Source: Sciurus carolinensis
Taxonomy: Eukaryota > Chordata > Mammalia > Rodentia > Sciuridae
Direction: 5' to 3'
NCBI RefSeq assembly: GCF_902686445.1
Contig: NC_062219.1
Coordinates: 43,613,056-43,677,055 of the forward strand
DNA: 64,000 bases
The position numbers and the translations under genes are program-made. The notes beneath the pieces were generated by a model that saw nothing but the letters and a program-made list of their open reading frames with translations, was not told the origin of the DNA and ran no database searches. Of the stretch, positions 34,446 to 47,180 are shown in pieces (within the stretch, counting starts at the first letter, position 1; each line of letters begins with the position of its first letter).

Positions 34446-37400
34446 TGTTGTTAGATTGTGTGTTCTTTTAAATGAATGAGAAATATTAATATTTCATTTT
34501 GCTTCCTGCAAATTTCTAAATGAGTATGTAGAATACATGTGTATTACTGAGCATATATTTTGAGCATAAACATATGTAAAGATTCAGCACATATGAATTT
34601 ATACAATTTTAAAATATCCTCAGCTGTAAGTTTTGCAGTAGGGTGGGTAACTGGCAAAATATTTATTAGATTCAGCCAAGAGTAATTAAACACATCACCA
34701 TTTCCTCATGACTTGGTCAAAAGTAAAAATTTGAGAAACAATTTCCCACACAAGAAATATGTGTGACTAAGGCCTTCCATGAAGAAGTTTAAATTCATTT
34801 CAGTTGTATAGGTAAAGTCTAGGTCCTAGTAAAACAATTGGAGATTTTAGAGAACATAAAGATATTTTATGTTCCCATGGAATATAACCTTTTCACTTAT
34901 TAATTGTCTCATTTGTACATTTTTTTTCATTAATTTAACAAAAATTCATTAGGCATCCATTATGCCTCAGGTGTGATGCTAGATGCTGCGTTTTCAGAGA
35001 TGAACTAGATGGTCTTTACCTTCAGAAAATAATTAAGCTGAGACTCAGGTTGACTTTTTAGATACATCACTAATATCTTATACATATGCAGGTGAACTTG
35101 CTTTAGAATTTACTTTTTGTAAGTAGTTTTCGTATTGATTGAGAGAAAATGTACAGAATAACATAGCTAAATTCCCATTGCAAGACCTAGAGTCAAACTC
35201 TCTTTAAGGTTGCCAAAATCTTTTTGTCAATAAATAGGGTGATAGTATCTCTTTCAGCTCAAGTTAAAATAAAGGTGTATCGCTTTTTTTGTATAGTTCA
35301 TGAGACAAGTTCACAAAATAACTCTAGTAAAATTCAATGAATTAAGCTGATTCAGTAACTGAATTCTTGGACCCTGAGTGTGTGCTGTAAAACATGAATG
35401 TTTCCAGCACCTGAGCAAACATAAGTGCAGGCAGAGCCCAGCTGAGGTAACAGAGTACTCGCAGAGGACATGTGGGAGGGCATCTTTTATTAAAAGCAAC
35501 CATTTCTATTCTTTCCCAGGAATTGCACATGCAACTAATACCAATCTGTACAGTTGGGGAAGTGAATGACCTATATCAGAAAATAAATATTGAATCTTAA
35601 CAACGTTACTTGTTTATCTTATCATCTTATCTTTTAGAAATGTTTAGATTGCAGTGTTTAAGCCAGATAAAATTCTGATTAGCTTTCATTCATTCATTAT
35701 GTGAGATGCCCACTGTGACTAAAAAAATTTACAAAATTTATTTGTAGTGATACAAATGTTAAGATAGCACGGAAGCATATTATTTTACAAGTCGAAATTC
35801 TTTATATGGTTAAAAGTGATTTTTTGAGAATTCCACATTTATTATAACACTCCAAGCCAAAATCACATAGCATAAGAGTTTGCAGGATATTTGTTATATA
35901 AAATAATTTGTCTAAGTGGCACTTAAATGACCAAGAAGGCAATTGTTTGTAAGTTATAAATGCATTGAAATATTGTTTAAAAAGAAGAAAAGAATAACTA
36001 GGTATATCAAGCTTTTCAAAAACTTCATGAAAGTTTAAAAAAATTATTATAAAAGCATAGATATCACTTCATTAGTAAGAATGTTAATAGCATTTAATAA
36101 ATTGTAAATATATTTTTTATAAAGAGATGACAAAAGGAGATGAATCCTATTTTATCGTATTTAATGTGTGGTACAAGAGTAAACAGCATGACTTACTTTG
36201 GATTAGAAAATGCTGAAGGGAAAGCAGTCAGCTCTGTGCAGGGAAGAAAGTCTCTTTACTTGACTCAGCAAGTCAGCCATCTGCAACTGTTTAGGGGGTG
36301 AGGATATGTTTATTTAAAACCAGAAATATTGACTACTTCCTGAGAGGAAATAATAATCATGTCTTGGTTGCCTTTATTTAACTAAAAATTAGGATGTACT
36401 TTATCACATTGTATAATTCATTTTACTCACCACATTTAAATATATATAAGATATACAATATATGATGTAATTCATGAGTCCTTTTTCTTAATAAAAAATA
36501 ATTTAAACTCTGCTACTTTTAAAAACATGCACGTTAGAAATTATACAGTATAAAAATAATTATTTTCATCATCTAGTTCCAAGATATAAAAATGTATTTT
36601 ATTAATTCTATTTACTTAGGTATGCTAATTAAATAGGAAATATAGTTTGTATAGTCAGTAAAGTACACTTAGATATAAAGCTTGAGAAAAACTGAGAGAA
36701 CATGATCTCTCAGATTTTTGGTTGTTGTCACATAATAAATGTGATAAACCTTCAGTTTTTATTTTTAATGTATATTTATTTTATTATCAATATTTCAAAT
36801 CTAGATTTGGAACAAAACCCTAGCTATTAAAGTTTTCAATATTTGCTGTTGCTAAATGATTTAGATCAATTCATTAAATCCACTGAGAATGACTTTACCT
36901 ATAAATATAATTTCCTGACAGGTTAATTATGAGTAGCACAAGAAATATATCAATGGAAAATAAAAATGAAATTATTATAATTTCAAATAATTTAAATATT
37001 TATAGTCCATATGCCCTCAGATGTGATTTGATATGTTTTATCAGTAAAGGCACGTAGACATTGTAAGACAATTTAAAAATCAATAAATATGCTAACCATG
37101 TAGAGAGGAAAGTAAATGTGTTCAGGGTCTAATTTAATATAATTATAAGCATTTAAGTTCAAATCTTTTTCTGAGCTTCCTGGAAGTTAAAACAAAAGGG
37201 TATGGAAATTCTTCATTTCTTCTTGAGAAACTCTGTTTTCTGTTCTTGTTGGACAATTATATACTCTTGAGAAATTATAGACTTCTAACATTCATTTTTG
37301 GGGTACATACTTCCTTTTTGGGGTACAGATTAAATATCCTACCAACTAGGGGAGGAAATGGGCAAGAATATTGACTAATTTTATTATGTGCATATATGAA

Positions 37401-37477
37401 TAGGTCAAAATGAATCCAACTGTTCTGCATAATAATTTGTCAATAAAAATTGCTCTTAAAAACTATCAAATAGGACA
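34446..37477. other. Long AT-rich stretch without recognised genes
   Basis: At 34930-35040 a segment (ATTAGGCATCCATTATGCCT ... CCTTCAGAAAATAATTAAG) resembles a common old mammalian repeat that I cannot name. Overlapping small frames at 35311-35569 on both strands have no recognisable motif. The rest is AT-rich and unassigned. Confidence 0.45.
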
Positions 37478-38216
37478 AATCTCCATACTGTTTTCCATAA
37501 TGTTTGCACCAATTTACAGTCCCACCAGCAAAGTATGAGTGTACCTTTTTCCCCACAACCTCACCAACACTTATTATTGCTTGTATTCTTGATTGCCATT
37601 CTGACTGGAGTGAGATGAAATCTCAGAGTAGTTTTGATTTACATTACTCTAATTTCTAGAAATGATGAACATTTTTTCATATGTTTGCAGATGAATTGTA
37701 TTTCATCTTCTGTGAAGTGTCTGTTTAGTTCCTTAGCCTATTTATTGATTGAGTTATTTGTTTTTTTGTGTGTGTGTTAAGTTTTTTAAAGTTCTTTATA
37801 TATCCTGGAGATTAATGCTTTATCTTAGGTGTATGTGGTAAAGATTTCCTCCCAATCTGTACGCTCTCTCTTCACATTATTGATGGTTTCTTTTGCTGAA
37901 AAGGATTTTTAGTTTGAGTCCATTTCTTGATTCTTGATTTTACTTCTTGTGCTTTATGGGTCTTGTTAAGGAAGTCAGATCCTAGACTGACATGGTGAAG
38001 ATTTGGGCCTATTCTTGCTTTTATTATTAGGTGCAGGGTCTTTGTTCTAGTGCCTAAGTCTTTGATACACTTTGAATTGAGTTTAGTGCAGGGTGAGAGA
38101 TAGGGGTTTGATTTCATTTTGTTACATATGGGTTTCCAATATTCCCAGAACCATTTGTTGAATAGACTGTCTTTTCTCCAGTGAATGTTTTTGGTGCCTT
38201 TGTCTACTATGAGATA
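37478..38216 (-). mobile_element. Third L1 (L1-C), inverted 5' arm
   Basis: The plus strand reads reversed L1 ORF2 from AATCTCCATACTGTTTTCC to the CCTTTGTCTACTATGAG segment. It lies directly beside a plus-strand L1 3' arm that starts about 27 nucleotides further along the L1. ORF2 frames are broken (best minus stretch 37872-38117). No target duplication was identified with certainty. Confidence 0.9.
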
Positions 38217-38770
38217 ATTTGAACCAGCTATCCCACTCCTCAGTGTATACCTGAAGGACTTAAAATCAGCATACTATAGTGACACAGCCACATCAATGTT
38301 TATAGCTGCTCAACTCACAATAGCTAAACTATGGAACAAAACTAGGTATCCTTCAACAGATGAATGTATAAAGAAAAAATGGAATATAATTCAGTCTTAA
38401 AGAAAAATGAAATTATTGCATTTGCAGGTAAATGGATGGAGCTAGAGAATATCATGCTAAGTGAAATAAGCCAATCCCAAAATCTAAAGGCCAAATGATT
38501 TCTCTGATAAGTGGATGATGATACATAGTGGTGGGGGCGGGGTGTAAGGCAAGAATGGAGGAAGGATGGATTGTGTAAAGGAAAATGAGGGATAGGGAGG
38601 GGGTAGGGAAAAGGATAGATAATAGAATGAGACAAACAGTATTACTCTATGTACATATATAATTACACAAACGGTGTGACTCTACTTTGCATACAAATGA
38701 AAGCTGTATCCCATTTGTTTGCAATGAATCAAAATAATAATAAAAAATTTGAATAAAAACATAAAAATGA
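38217..38770 (+). mobile_element. Third L1 (L1-C), direct 3' arm
   Basis: It starts ATTTGAACCAGCTATCCCAC and continues through the last part of ORF2 (CATCAATGTTTATAGCTGCT) to about 38517. A G-rich 3' untranslated region and an A-rich tail follow. Its 3' end is closest to the outer L1 at 5830-5940. Confidence 0.92.
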
Positions 38771-39816
38771 AATAAAAAAAGAAAAAAGAAATTAAGCTCA
38801 TAGACTTAGGCAGGTTGTATTCTCATTCTTATTTGGTGGAAGAATGTCATAGAGTCACCTATTTTATTTCATTTATTATTTCTCTTCTCAGGATTTTGGA
38901 GATTTTCTATCTAATTCAACTTTAATCTCTCATTTGGGACTCAAGTACACTAGATATACTAGAATATCCTCTTTACTGTGAGTTAAACATTACTTCCTAC
39001 TTGCCATTTTACTAGGGAAAGATACATAGAAACACAGCAAATATCTACAAGGATGTGGTAAGGATAAAAGGATAAGCTGTTAACATACTGTTACCTAAAG
39101 TACAAATTCAGAAAGAGCAGAGTTTTCTGAATAGAGGTAACTGGAGATGACTGTGGGATTTTCTTTGAAAAGGAATAGAGAAGCTGTGGTTTAAGTGCCT
39201 TGTCATATTGTAATGTAACATTGAGGTCTCTCCCACCTACTTTTCTGCTCACAAGGAGCCCTTGCCTGACTTTGCTACATGCTTTTAATAGCCACAGGGG
39301 AGTACAGTCTAAGCAGCTTAGCCTTGTCCTGCTGCTCTTTCCTCAGCAAATCCAACAATTCAAAGGCATTTCCAGGGCTGGTGTCTTTTAAATGGAACCT
39401 GACATTGCCAAGGGCACAGCTGAAAAGTACTTGTTTGTGTTTTGGTGGGGAAATTTTTAAGGAATTTGGTCATTCATTTTAAGGAATGTGGTCATTCATT
39501 CATTTGGTCAAAAGAAAAGACTGGGAAATTAGAAATGTATAAAAAGTATAATAGTTTGCACAAAGATAAACTACAGAATTGACCTATGTCTAGAGAATGC
39601 TGAATATGCATCTATGTGTAGAGCAAACACGCAGATAAATCTACTCTTTTGGATCTCTAAATATTTAAGTTGTAAATCAGCATATGCCCAAGGCCATGTT
39701 CACATTCCCAGTCAGGTCTCCCAGCCCACCCTGTGATGATGGCCTTGCAATCAGAAGCCCAAAGGAGCTCTCTGTTTTGCTGCCGCTAGTCTGAGCAAAC
39801 TGGACTGCAGAGATAG
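38771..39816. other. Unassigned sequence
   Basis: A short imperfect duplication (AAGGAATTTGGTCATTCATT / AAGGAATGTGGTCATTCATT) is at 39461-39502. Frames at 39200-39482 overlap in two phases and are not recognised. Confidence 0.45.
39812..39816. repeat. 5-bp target duplication of solo LTR, left copy
   Basis: GATAG occurs here and at 40249-40253, directly flanking the LTR. Five bases is the usual length for this class. Confidence 0.7.
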
Positions 39817-40248
39817 TGTCATGGTTTGGATCTGAGGTGTCCCCCCAAAGATCACATGCGAGACAATGCAGGGAGATTCAGAGGAGAAATGATTGAGTTT
39901 TAAAGTTTTAACCCACCTAGCCAATTAATCCCTACTGGGATTAATTGAAGTGGTAGAGTGTGACTGGAAGGCGGGAATTGGAGCATGGCTATGGGGTATG
40001 GGGTCTGTATTTTGTATCTGGAGAGTAGAGACTCTCTCTCTCTCTCTCCTTCCTGATGATGTAAGCTGCTTCCCTCTGCTATGCTCTTCCTCCATGATGT
40101 TCTGCCTTACCTCGAGCCCCGAGGAATGGAGTCGGCCTTCTGTGGACTAAGGCCTCTGAAACCGTGAGCCCTCAAATAAACCTTTCCTCCTCTACGATTG
40201 TGCTGGTCAGATCATTTAGTCACAGCAGTGCAAAAGGTGACTAATAAA
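39817..40248 (+). mobile_element. Solo LTR of the ERVL-MaLR class
   Basis: A 432-bp unit starts TGTCATGGTTTGGATCTGAG and ends CAAAAGGTGACTAATAA, the usual MaLR LTR start and end. A polyadenylation signal AATAAA lies at 40175-40180. A CT-rich tract (CTCTCTCTCT near 40033-40047) and a CCATGATGTTCTGCCTTACC segment are family-typical. No internal sequence follows, so the pair of LTRs probably recombined to leave one. Flanked by GATAG on both sides. Related to the LTR at 44146-44589. Confidence 0.88.
40175..40180 (+). promoter_or_regulatory. LTR polyadenylation signal AATAAA
   Basis: Canonical hexamer about 70 bp before the LTR's 3' end, in the expected place for the R/U5 part of an LTR. Confidence 0.7.
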
Positions 40249-42489
40249 GATAGGATGGGGCAAAAGCTGAGCCCAGATCCAGGTCTCCTGGCAATGACTG
40301 AACCTACCTGAACTGGGGCTAAGGCAGAGCAGAAAAACGACCCAGGGAATCAGGGTCAGTGTATTACTCTCCACTCACTTCTCCTTTCCAGATCAGGATT
40401 TCAGGGACCCAAACCAGACCACAAAGAAGAGAGTAGGATCAGAGTTGAATGGTTGTTGACAGAACCCAGTCTGTGAAGACATACATCATTTGATGATTTT
40501 GAGAACCAACTTTATATCAATTCCTCATTTTTCCAAGAGAGAAATTGTGACTCTCTTCCCTGATTTAGTCCCTGTGTTCAAGCACTTATTTCTTGCATTC
40601 TCTGACCTGGGAGCTGAATTCAGCTTTCAGAACCTTCTTAGCTTTCAGCCTAGTAACTGAACAACAATAGCTAAAAATGCATGAACCAAAAACGTCTTTG
40701 GACATTTTGTCCTTGTGACCTGGGGCACTCTTCAGTTCAGGACACAGGATGGGCCCTTCTTGTCCAGATCTGTGCACAGTGCCTCAGTGTCATTTCCATA
40801 GCATTCATCTTTAGCTTGATTTGTTTTTCTTTCCTTTGTCTTAGAATGCTGACTTATTTCCCAGAGGCCTTCTCATGAAAATTTTTGGTCCCTCAAAAAA
40901 TGTGGCTTTTTTCCATGGCTTCTCTTCCAGGGCAAGCTGCAGCTTTGATGTTCTTGCTTTCTGTTACTTGATGTCAAGTAGGAAGTAACTACAAGAAAGG
41001 AGATATAAGAAAAGTTAAAAGTGTTATTAAATCCTAATCCCAGGTTTGATTTAGAAAATCAGATAACCAATGGGAATAAAAAGGAAATTATTCTATTTAT
41101 TTGCCCTAGTGAGCTTCACATAGAATTTTAATGTCAGTTCTTGTTTTGTTATCATATAGTTCTCAGTTGATTGATGAAAACTTATCTTAATTTTAGCAAT
41201 ATGTTATAGTTAGAGCTATTACTATTAATTATTTCATAATCCCTTTCCACAAAATTCATAATGTTTAATACAAATATAAGAGAAAATGAATTAAGACACT
41301 CTTTCTGGAGCTTATTATTCCCTAATTCTGTTACTTCATGGGTGAGTTTCAATGTATTTTAATCTTTATAATTTTAAATTGGTGAACAAATCAATTCTCT
41401 AGGATTCACCAACACTGATAAGGTCTGTAAAATTTTGAACTGAATATTAGATTATGAATGGAGTAGAATGACACTTTTTAAAAAATAAGTGTTCCAAGAT
41501 TGACTCCACTATTATAAAAATACCAGTTATTCAAGACTACTAAAAGTGATAAAAAAAATGGTGGCCTTTATATATTCAGGCTTGAAAGTATTTGCCCTTT
41601 TCATAGTAAACTGCGTTCTTTTTAAGAGTGAGGTATTTCTTGGGGGTAATGCATAAATAGGGAAGTTCTGCCTATATATTAGGCTATGTTAATGACTTAT
41701 AGCCACATTAATCTTTAAGTTGAGCTCTGAATTTAGCCATTGAAGTAAATGCTCTCTAGAGAGACCACTGTCAAGAAATAACTAAGCAATTGTTTAAAAC
41801 TGGAGACTTTTTTTCTGAATTAATGGAGCAACATTCATTATGGGCAATCTAAAAATCACAGGCTATTTCCTATTTATCTGTTGATGCATTTTAATGAGTG
41901 TGTAATAACCTGAGAAAAAAGAGGTTTTCCAACTCATAAATTTACCTGAAATCATGATTATAACATGCAAAGTCAAAATGAGCTTAATTGGTATTTTAGA
42001 TCAATCTTGCTATAAATTAAACATAAAACACTTTTCTCATTTCTCTGATATTATATAGTTGCATCTACCTTACCAAGTGAATCAGTTCCTTCTGTCTGCT
42101 CTTGCCAGTATTAGAAGTTTACTATTTTAAAAGGCAATAGTTTAAATGATCTTATCACAAAGTATAGGATTCATGCAAACTCTAATAATGAGAATCTGTT
42201 TCACTTTTATGTGTCAAATCTGAGAGCTACTTCCCTTGATTCAGAAATATTTGCATGTATTGATTATCTTTTCTTTCTTTGAGGAATATCCTATTATATT
42301 TTCTTTTCCAAGTTTAGATTGTATTCATTTCATTTTTTATAACTGGAGTCATAAATATATCTTTAGTTTTGTGTTACAATTCTATACTGTAATTATGTTT
42401 TTCTGACTTGACTGTTCCTTTTAAATGTTTTGTAAATTATTTCATTTTTATACTGATAAAAAGGTAAATGTCTTAAAACTCAATTAGAA
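40249..42489. other. Unassigned sequence
   Basis: 40260-40960 has a more even base composition and two overlapping small frames on opposite strands (40586-40777, 40681-40878), neither recognised. 40980-42489 is AT-rich with nothing recognised. Confidence 0.45.
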
Positions 42490-43775
42490 TGGCATTAAAA
42501 AAATGGATATAATATGTAGAAAAATAACACCCAACCCTTATCACACACTGTGTACAGAAATCAAATCAAACAACACTAAAGATGTAAATATAAGACTTGA
42601 AACATTAAATGTACTAGAATATAATATGCAAAATAAACTTCTGGTTGTTGATCTGGGAAAGAATTTTTTAGATATGATCTTGAAGGCACAGGATACAAAA
42701 AAGGAAGAAATAGAAAATTAGAATGCATCAAGGTAAAAAAGTTTCTGAACATCAAAGGAAACAATCAAGTGTGAAGAGACATATGGAATGGGAGAAAATA
42801 TTTGCAAACTATACATCTAAAAAGGGTTAATATACAAAATATACCTAAAATTTGTAAGCAAACTTAACTCTATAGCAATAAAACAAATATCCCAGTTAAA
42901 AATGGGTAAATAGACATTTCTCAAATTAAGACATACAAATGGACAAGAGGTATATGTGAAAATGTTGAACATCACTAATCTTAGGATGATTATGATCAAA
43001 CAAACAAAAGATAAGTGTCAGCAAAGATATTGAGAAAAGGAAACCCCTGTACGCTGTTTGTGGGAATTAAATTAGTATAACCATTATGGAAAACAGTATG
43101 AAACTTTCTCAAAACATTAAAAATATAACTACCATATGATCAAGAAAATAATATCTTTCTCTGGATATATAAACAAATGAGATGAAATCAATTTCTCAAA
43201 GAAATATTTGTGTCTTCACATTCACTGCAGTTTTATTATCAAAAATCAAGATTTAGAATCAAATGTTCATGAATGGATGAATGAATGAGGAAGATGTACA
43301 TATATACACAATGAAATATGCTTCAGTCTTAAAAAAGGAGACATCCTGTTATTTGCAATGATATAAATGAACCTGGGAAGAATTATGCTGAATGAAAAAA
43401 GTCAGGCACAGAAAAACAAATCCTGAGAGATCTCACCTAAATGTGGAATCTAAAAAATTGAACTCATAGAATCAGAGAGTAGAATGTGGTTACCAGAGGT
43501 TAAAGGACAGCATAATGGGGATTTGTTGGTCAAAGAGTACAAAGTTTCAGTTAAATGGGATAGATATGGTGATCTATTGTACAGCATGCTCATTGTAGAA
43601 ACAATGAAATATTTGTATATGAAAATGGCTAAAGAGCAGATTATCACACATACACACACACGACGATTATGAGAGGTGATAATTACGCTAATTAGGTTTA
43701 TTGTGATATCATTTCATATATATGAAAACATCATGTACTTCACAAATATATGTAATTTATCATCAATTATACACT
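42490..43775 (+). mobile_element. Ancient L1 (L1M-type) 3' end
   Basis: The order of old L1 ORF2 C-terminal and 3' UTR words is present on the plus strand. Words include ATAAGACTTGAAACATTAAA (42591), GGAATGGGAGAAAATATTTG (42785), AATGGATGAATGAATGAGGA (43272), AATATGCTTCAGTCTT (43315) and GTGGTTACCAGAGGTTAAAG (43487). It ends with a ...TAATTTATCATCAATTATACACT stretch. Frame 42503-42721 is a decayed ORF2 piece. Confidence 0.78.
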
Positions 43776-44017
43776 AATAAGTAGAAGCCAGATAGGACAA
43801 CACAAACTTTCCAAAAGATTTTGGAATTCACTTGTGTAGATATCTATAAGTCACAAACATATTAAACGTGCTTTTCAAATTAATTTAGTCATAATGATAT
43901 AAGTCCATTTTAAATATTGATGCAGTGTCTGATTCTCACCCTTGGCCATATATCTTTCTTTGTTCCTAGATTTGGTCTAAGACTTTTACAAAGATCCTCT
44001 GATTTTTTTCCATCAAA
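43776..44017. other. Short unassigned sequence
   Basis: Nothing recognised. Confidence 0.4.
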
Positions 44018-44143
44018 ACTATATACTGGGCTGGGGAGATAGCTCAGTTGGTAGAGTGCTTGCCTTGCAAGCACAAGGCCCTGGGTTCGATCCACAGCAC
44101 TGCAAAAACAAACAAACAAACAAACAAAAAAATCTATGTACTG
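44018..44143 (+). mobile_element. ID-type SINE with (AAAC)n tail
   Basis: The body at 44029-44104 has GGCTGGGGAGATAGCTCAG, then TTGGTAGAGTGCTTGCCTTG and GGGTTCGATCCACAGCACTG. Both polymerase III boxes look intact. The tail is (AAAC)n (44104-44133). CTATATACTG (44019-44028) and CTATGTACTG (44134-44143) form a 9/10 target duplication. It ends two bases before the LTR at 44146. Confidence 0.94.
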
Positions 44144-44145
44144 AT

Positions 44146-44589
44146 TGTGTTAACCTTTCATTGTTGTGACTGACATACCTGACAAGAACAATTTAGAGGA
44201 GGAAAGGTTTATTTGGAGCCAATGGTTTCAGAGGGTCAGCCCAGGGTTGGCCAACTACATTGCTCCAGGCCTGAGTTGAGGCAGAGCATCATAGTGAAAG
44301 ACATGGCAGAGGATAGTTGCTCAAATTATACCAGCTGGGAAAAAGAGAGGGGGAGAGGCAGTGGGTGTGGGAAGTGGGGGGGCAGGCCTCAAGATACCTA
44401 CTTCCTCCAGTCATGCCCCACCTGTCTATAGCTATCACCAAGTAATTCATTCAAATTATGAGTCTTTCAAATGGACTAATCCACTGATGAAGTTACAGCT
44501 CTGATAATGTAATCATTTCACTTTTGAACATCCCTTTATTACCTAACACATGATCTTTTGGGGGGACACCTCATATCCAAATTATAACA
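44146..44589 (-). mobile_element. MaLR element, 3' LTR (minus strand)
   Basis: On the minus strand it starts TGTTATAATTTGGATATGAG and ends GGTTAACACA. A polyadenylation signal (TTTATT on plus, 44208-44213) is in the usual place. It is about 444 bp and resembles the solo LTR at 39817-40248 along its length in the opposite orientation. It is followed by internal sequence at higher coordinates. Confidence 0.87.
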
Positions 44590-46049
44590 TTCTTCTCCTA
44601 TCCTCCAAAACTCATGTTCATCTTACAATGAAAAATGGATCTGAACATTTCCAAGAGAAATCATAATTTTAATGGTTCCAACATTGTCCAAAAGTCCAAG
44701 TTCAAAGTTTCCTCTAAGACTCAAGGAAATCCTTTAGCTGTGAGATCCTGTAAAAAGCAAAGCAAGTTACATATATCCAATATAAATGACACAGAGTAAA
44801 CACTTCTATTCCAAAAAGGAGTAACTTGGGCAGAGAAAGAAAGGATGAGATCAAAACAAGTCCTAAACCCAACAAGGTAAACAAGTCCTATAGTTAGTTC
44901 CATGTTGTGCATCAGGGATTTATGAGATGTGATCTCCAAACAGCTTGGGAAATTCCAACCCTACAATGTTTCTGGTTGCAGCCCATATGCTCTCTCTCTC
45001 TCTCTCTTGAGGTTGGCTCTGTCCACAGTGAGCAGCTTTCCTTGGCAAATATCAAACATTACTGGCGTCTCTTAATCCCTGGGATTTCCATTCCATCTTT
45101 GGATTCATTTTCACAGTTTCAAGCAACTGCGTTTTCAGGGGCTACCTGCAAGGATTTTGACCCTGATATATTTTGCCTGGTGTCTGAGGCCTTTATTTGA
45201 AATGTTGGTGGATGTTTTCCATAACCCCTTAACTTTAGTATTCTGTATTCCTGCAAAATCAGTACTGTGTAGATGACTCTGTTTTCTGCTGCCAGCTCAA
45301 GCAATCACTTGGCTTGCTTGGACATGGCTGTAGTGGCCTCTGAATGTCTGGGCTACTGAGCATCGTGAAACGAATTCTGTGAAAGAAACTTCGTAGGCCC
45401 CCATGTTCAAGCAGGAATTTCCAAGATCTCTTAAATGAATTTTTACATTTATACCCCTGAGCTGGTGATGGGTGTGATCTTGCTGATTCCTTACATGTGC
45501 TCTCAAGACACTCTATTTACTTATTTATTTATTTATTTATTTATTTTTGTCTCTTTGAAAAGTTCCTAGTTTCTTTTTAGCAGAGATAATCTCTTTAGCA
45601 ACTTGCTTGGTCCCAATTTTACATTTGCTTCTTTGGTCAAACTGAAAGTTTTTCAGTTCTTTCTGATCTGCTTTCTGCTCTCAGTTCTTACAATAAATCT
45701 GACATTAAACATTCAGCAACACCCATGTCACTACCTGAATGCTGTGCTGCCTTGAAATGTCCTCTGCCAGATTAATTAGTCCATCACTTTTAAATTGAGC
45801 CTAAGATAAAATCTCTGAATACGGGCAAAATTTGGCCAAATCCTTTGCTAGAATTTAACACTTGTGGCCTCTAGTCAATTTCCCAAAAAAGCAGTCCTCT
45901 ACATCTGCAACTTCAGGAACACAGTCTTTATTCTCCACATTCCTATCAACATTCTGGTCTTTGGAGCTCCCACTAGAATCTACCATTAAGCTCTGCTACA
46001 ACATTCTAAGGCTTCTCCAGCCTGCATCTCCAAACTTTTCCTAATTTTT
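44590..46049 (-). mobile_element. MaLR internal region, non-coding remnant
   Basis: Plus-strand words such as CCTCCAAAACTCATGTTCAT (44605), TCCAAGTTCAAAGTTTCCTC (44695) and CCTAAACCCAACAAGGTAAA (44862) match the reversed internal part of MaLR elements. These elements lack functional polymerase genes and depended on other ERVL proteins. The embedded (TTTA)n at 45514-45546 is a later expansion. Frames here (44721-44939, 44907-45200, 45297-45506) are fragments with no recognisable retroviral motif. Confidence 0.7.
45514..45546. repeat. (TTTA)n microsatellite
   Basis: About eight TTTA units inside the MaLR internal region. Confidence 0.95.
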
Positions 46050-46153
46050 GTCACAAACCAGTCCTATAGACTTCTGAACCACATGGTCAGGTTAATTACC
46101 ACAATGACCTAACAGGATATTTTGGGGGTACACTTTATATCCAAACCATAACA
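46050..46153 (-). mobile_element. MaLR element, 5' LTR remnant
   Basis: The right edge reads on the minus strand TGTTATGGTTTGGATATAAA and GTGTACCCCCAAAATATCC, the start of a MaLR LTR. Only about 100 bp match before the sequence departs from the 3' LTR. The 5' LTR appears internally deleted or rearranged. No clear 5-bp duplication was found across 44146-46153. Confidence 0.65.
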
Positions 46154-47180
46154 CCAATATTCTATATTTTTTATAATTTCTATGAAAATTATAGCTATTA
46201 TAGGGACTTGGCTATTGTACCTACTATTAGCTATAATATTGGCCCTTTATTAGATCATTATTGTAATGACCATTGACATCCTATCCCAATGAATCTTTAT
46301 GTGAATCAGCACTGTCTCATGAGGATGCTCTAGATTTCAAAATAATAAATAAAGAGTACACATTGGTCATGACTAATTCTTCCTCTTTATAATCTTTATT
46401 CCACTGAAATTTGAATCATCTATTCAAAGTCATCTATGGGTTTTCAGTTCCTTCCTACATAAAATATATGGAATTTTCACAGTCATTTTACCCAAGTCTA
46501 TTTTAATTCCATTTTGTTGCAAACTGATTAGTAATATATACTTCTGGATTCTCTGTTGATTTTGATTGAACAAATAAATACAGCTAGCTAGTGTGACAGA
46601 AATTAAATTGCAAGAAACCTGAATTTTTATTCTTTTCACTTCCATCATAGGAAAGTAGTGGATCAGAAAGAAGAGAAAGTAAGAAAAAGTACAGAGCTTT
46701 GGGCTTAACATAGTGATTGAAATGGAAAGCCATGTAAACTCTCCAAGGAAGTGTTCTTCCAAGAAATGCAGAGAATTATGGAGACACTTTACATGATGGG
46801 ATACATAAGTAGGGCCCTGGAGGTCCAGAAGCGAAAGCAAACTACTGGAGTTAAGCACTTAGCTGAAAATTGCTTTCTATCATCTGAGCTAGAAGTAATC
46901 AGAATCCAGGCATGAAGGATTAAAGCAAAATAGTTTAGGTGTATACTTGACTTCTGAAAGTTGGAATACTTTTTCCTTATTTAATGCCTAGGATAACACC
47001 TGATTCTCTTCACAATATGCAGAATTAAAGTGTTTCTGTGATACTTTATTTCAAAAAGTCAGAAAAAGGAATGTATTCACTGTGAAAGCAGCTTTCCAAA
47101 AACTGTCAGATTGCAGAACACAGTGTATTCTGTGATTGTATATTCTGTAATTGGTACATATTCATCTGGAAAAACAAACC
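46154..47180. other. Unassigned sequence
   Basis: The 142-codon minus frame 46430-46858 is the longest outside recognised repeats. It is rich in Leu, Ser and Ile and has no recognised motif, so it is treated as chance. Confidence 0.45.

Noticed and set aside
44029..44104. tRNA gene
   Set aside because: The A and B boxes are those of a tRNA-derived SINE. It has an A-rich tail and target duplications and no complete cloverleaf.
43910..44119. 69-codon minus frame with ALYQLSYLP ending
   Set aside because: Its conserved-looking part is the SINE read in reverse; the same words appear in the frame at 31631.
46430..46858. 142-codon minus-strand open frame as a gene
   Set aside because: Leu/Ser/Ile-rich with no motif. 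The length is within chance for AT-rich DNA of this size, and no conserved features are visible.
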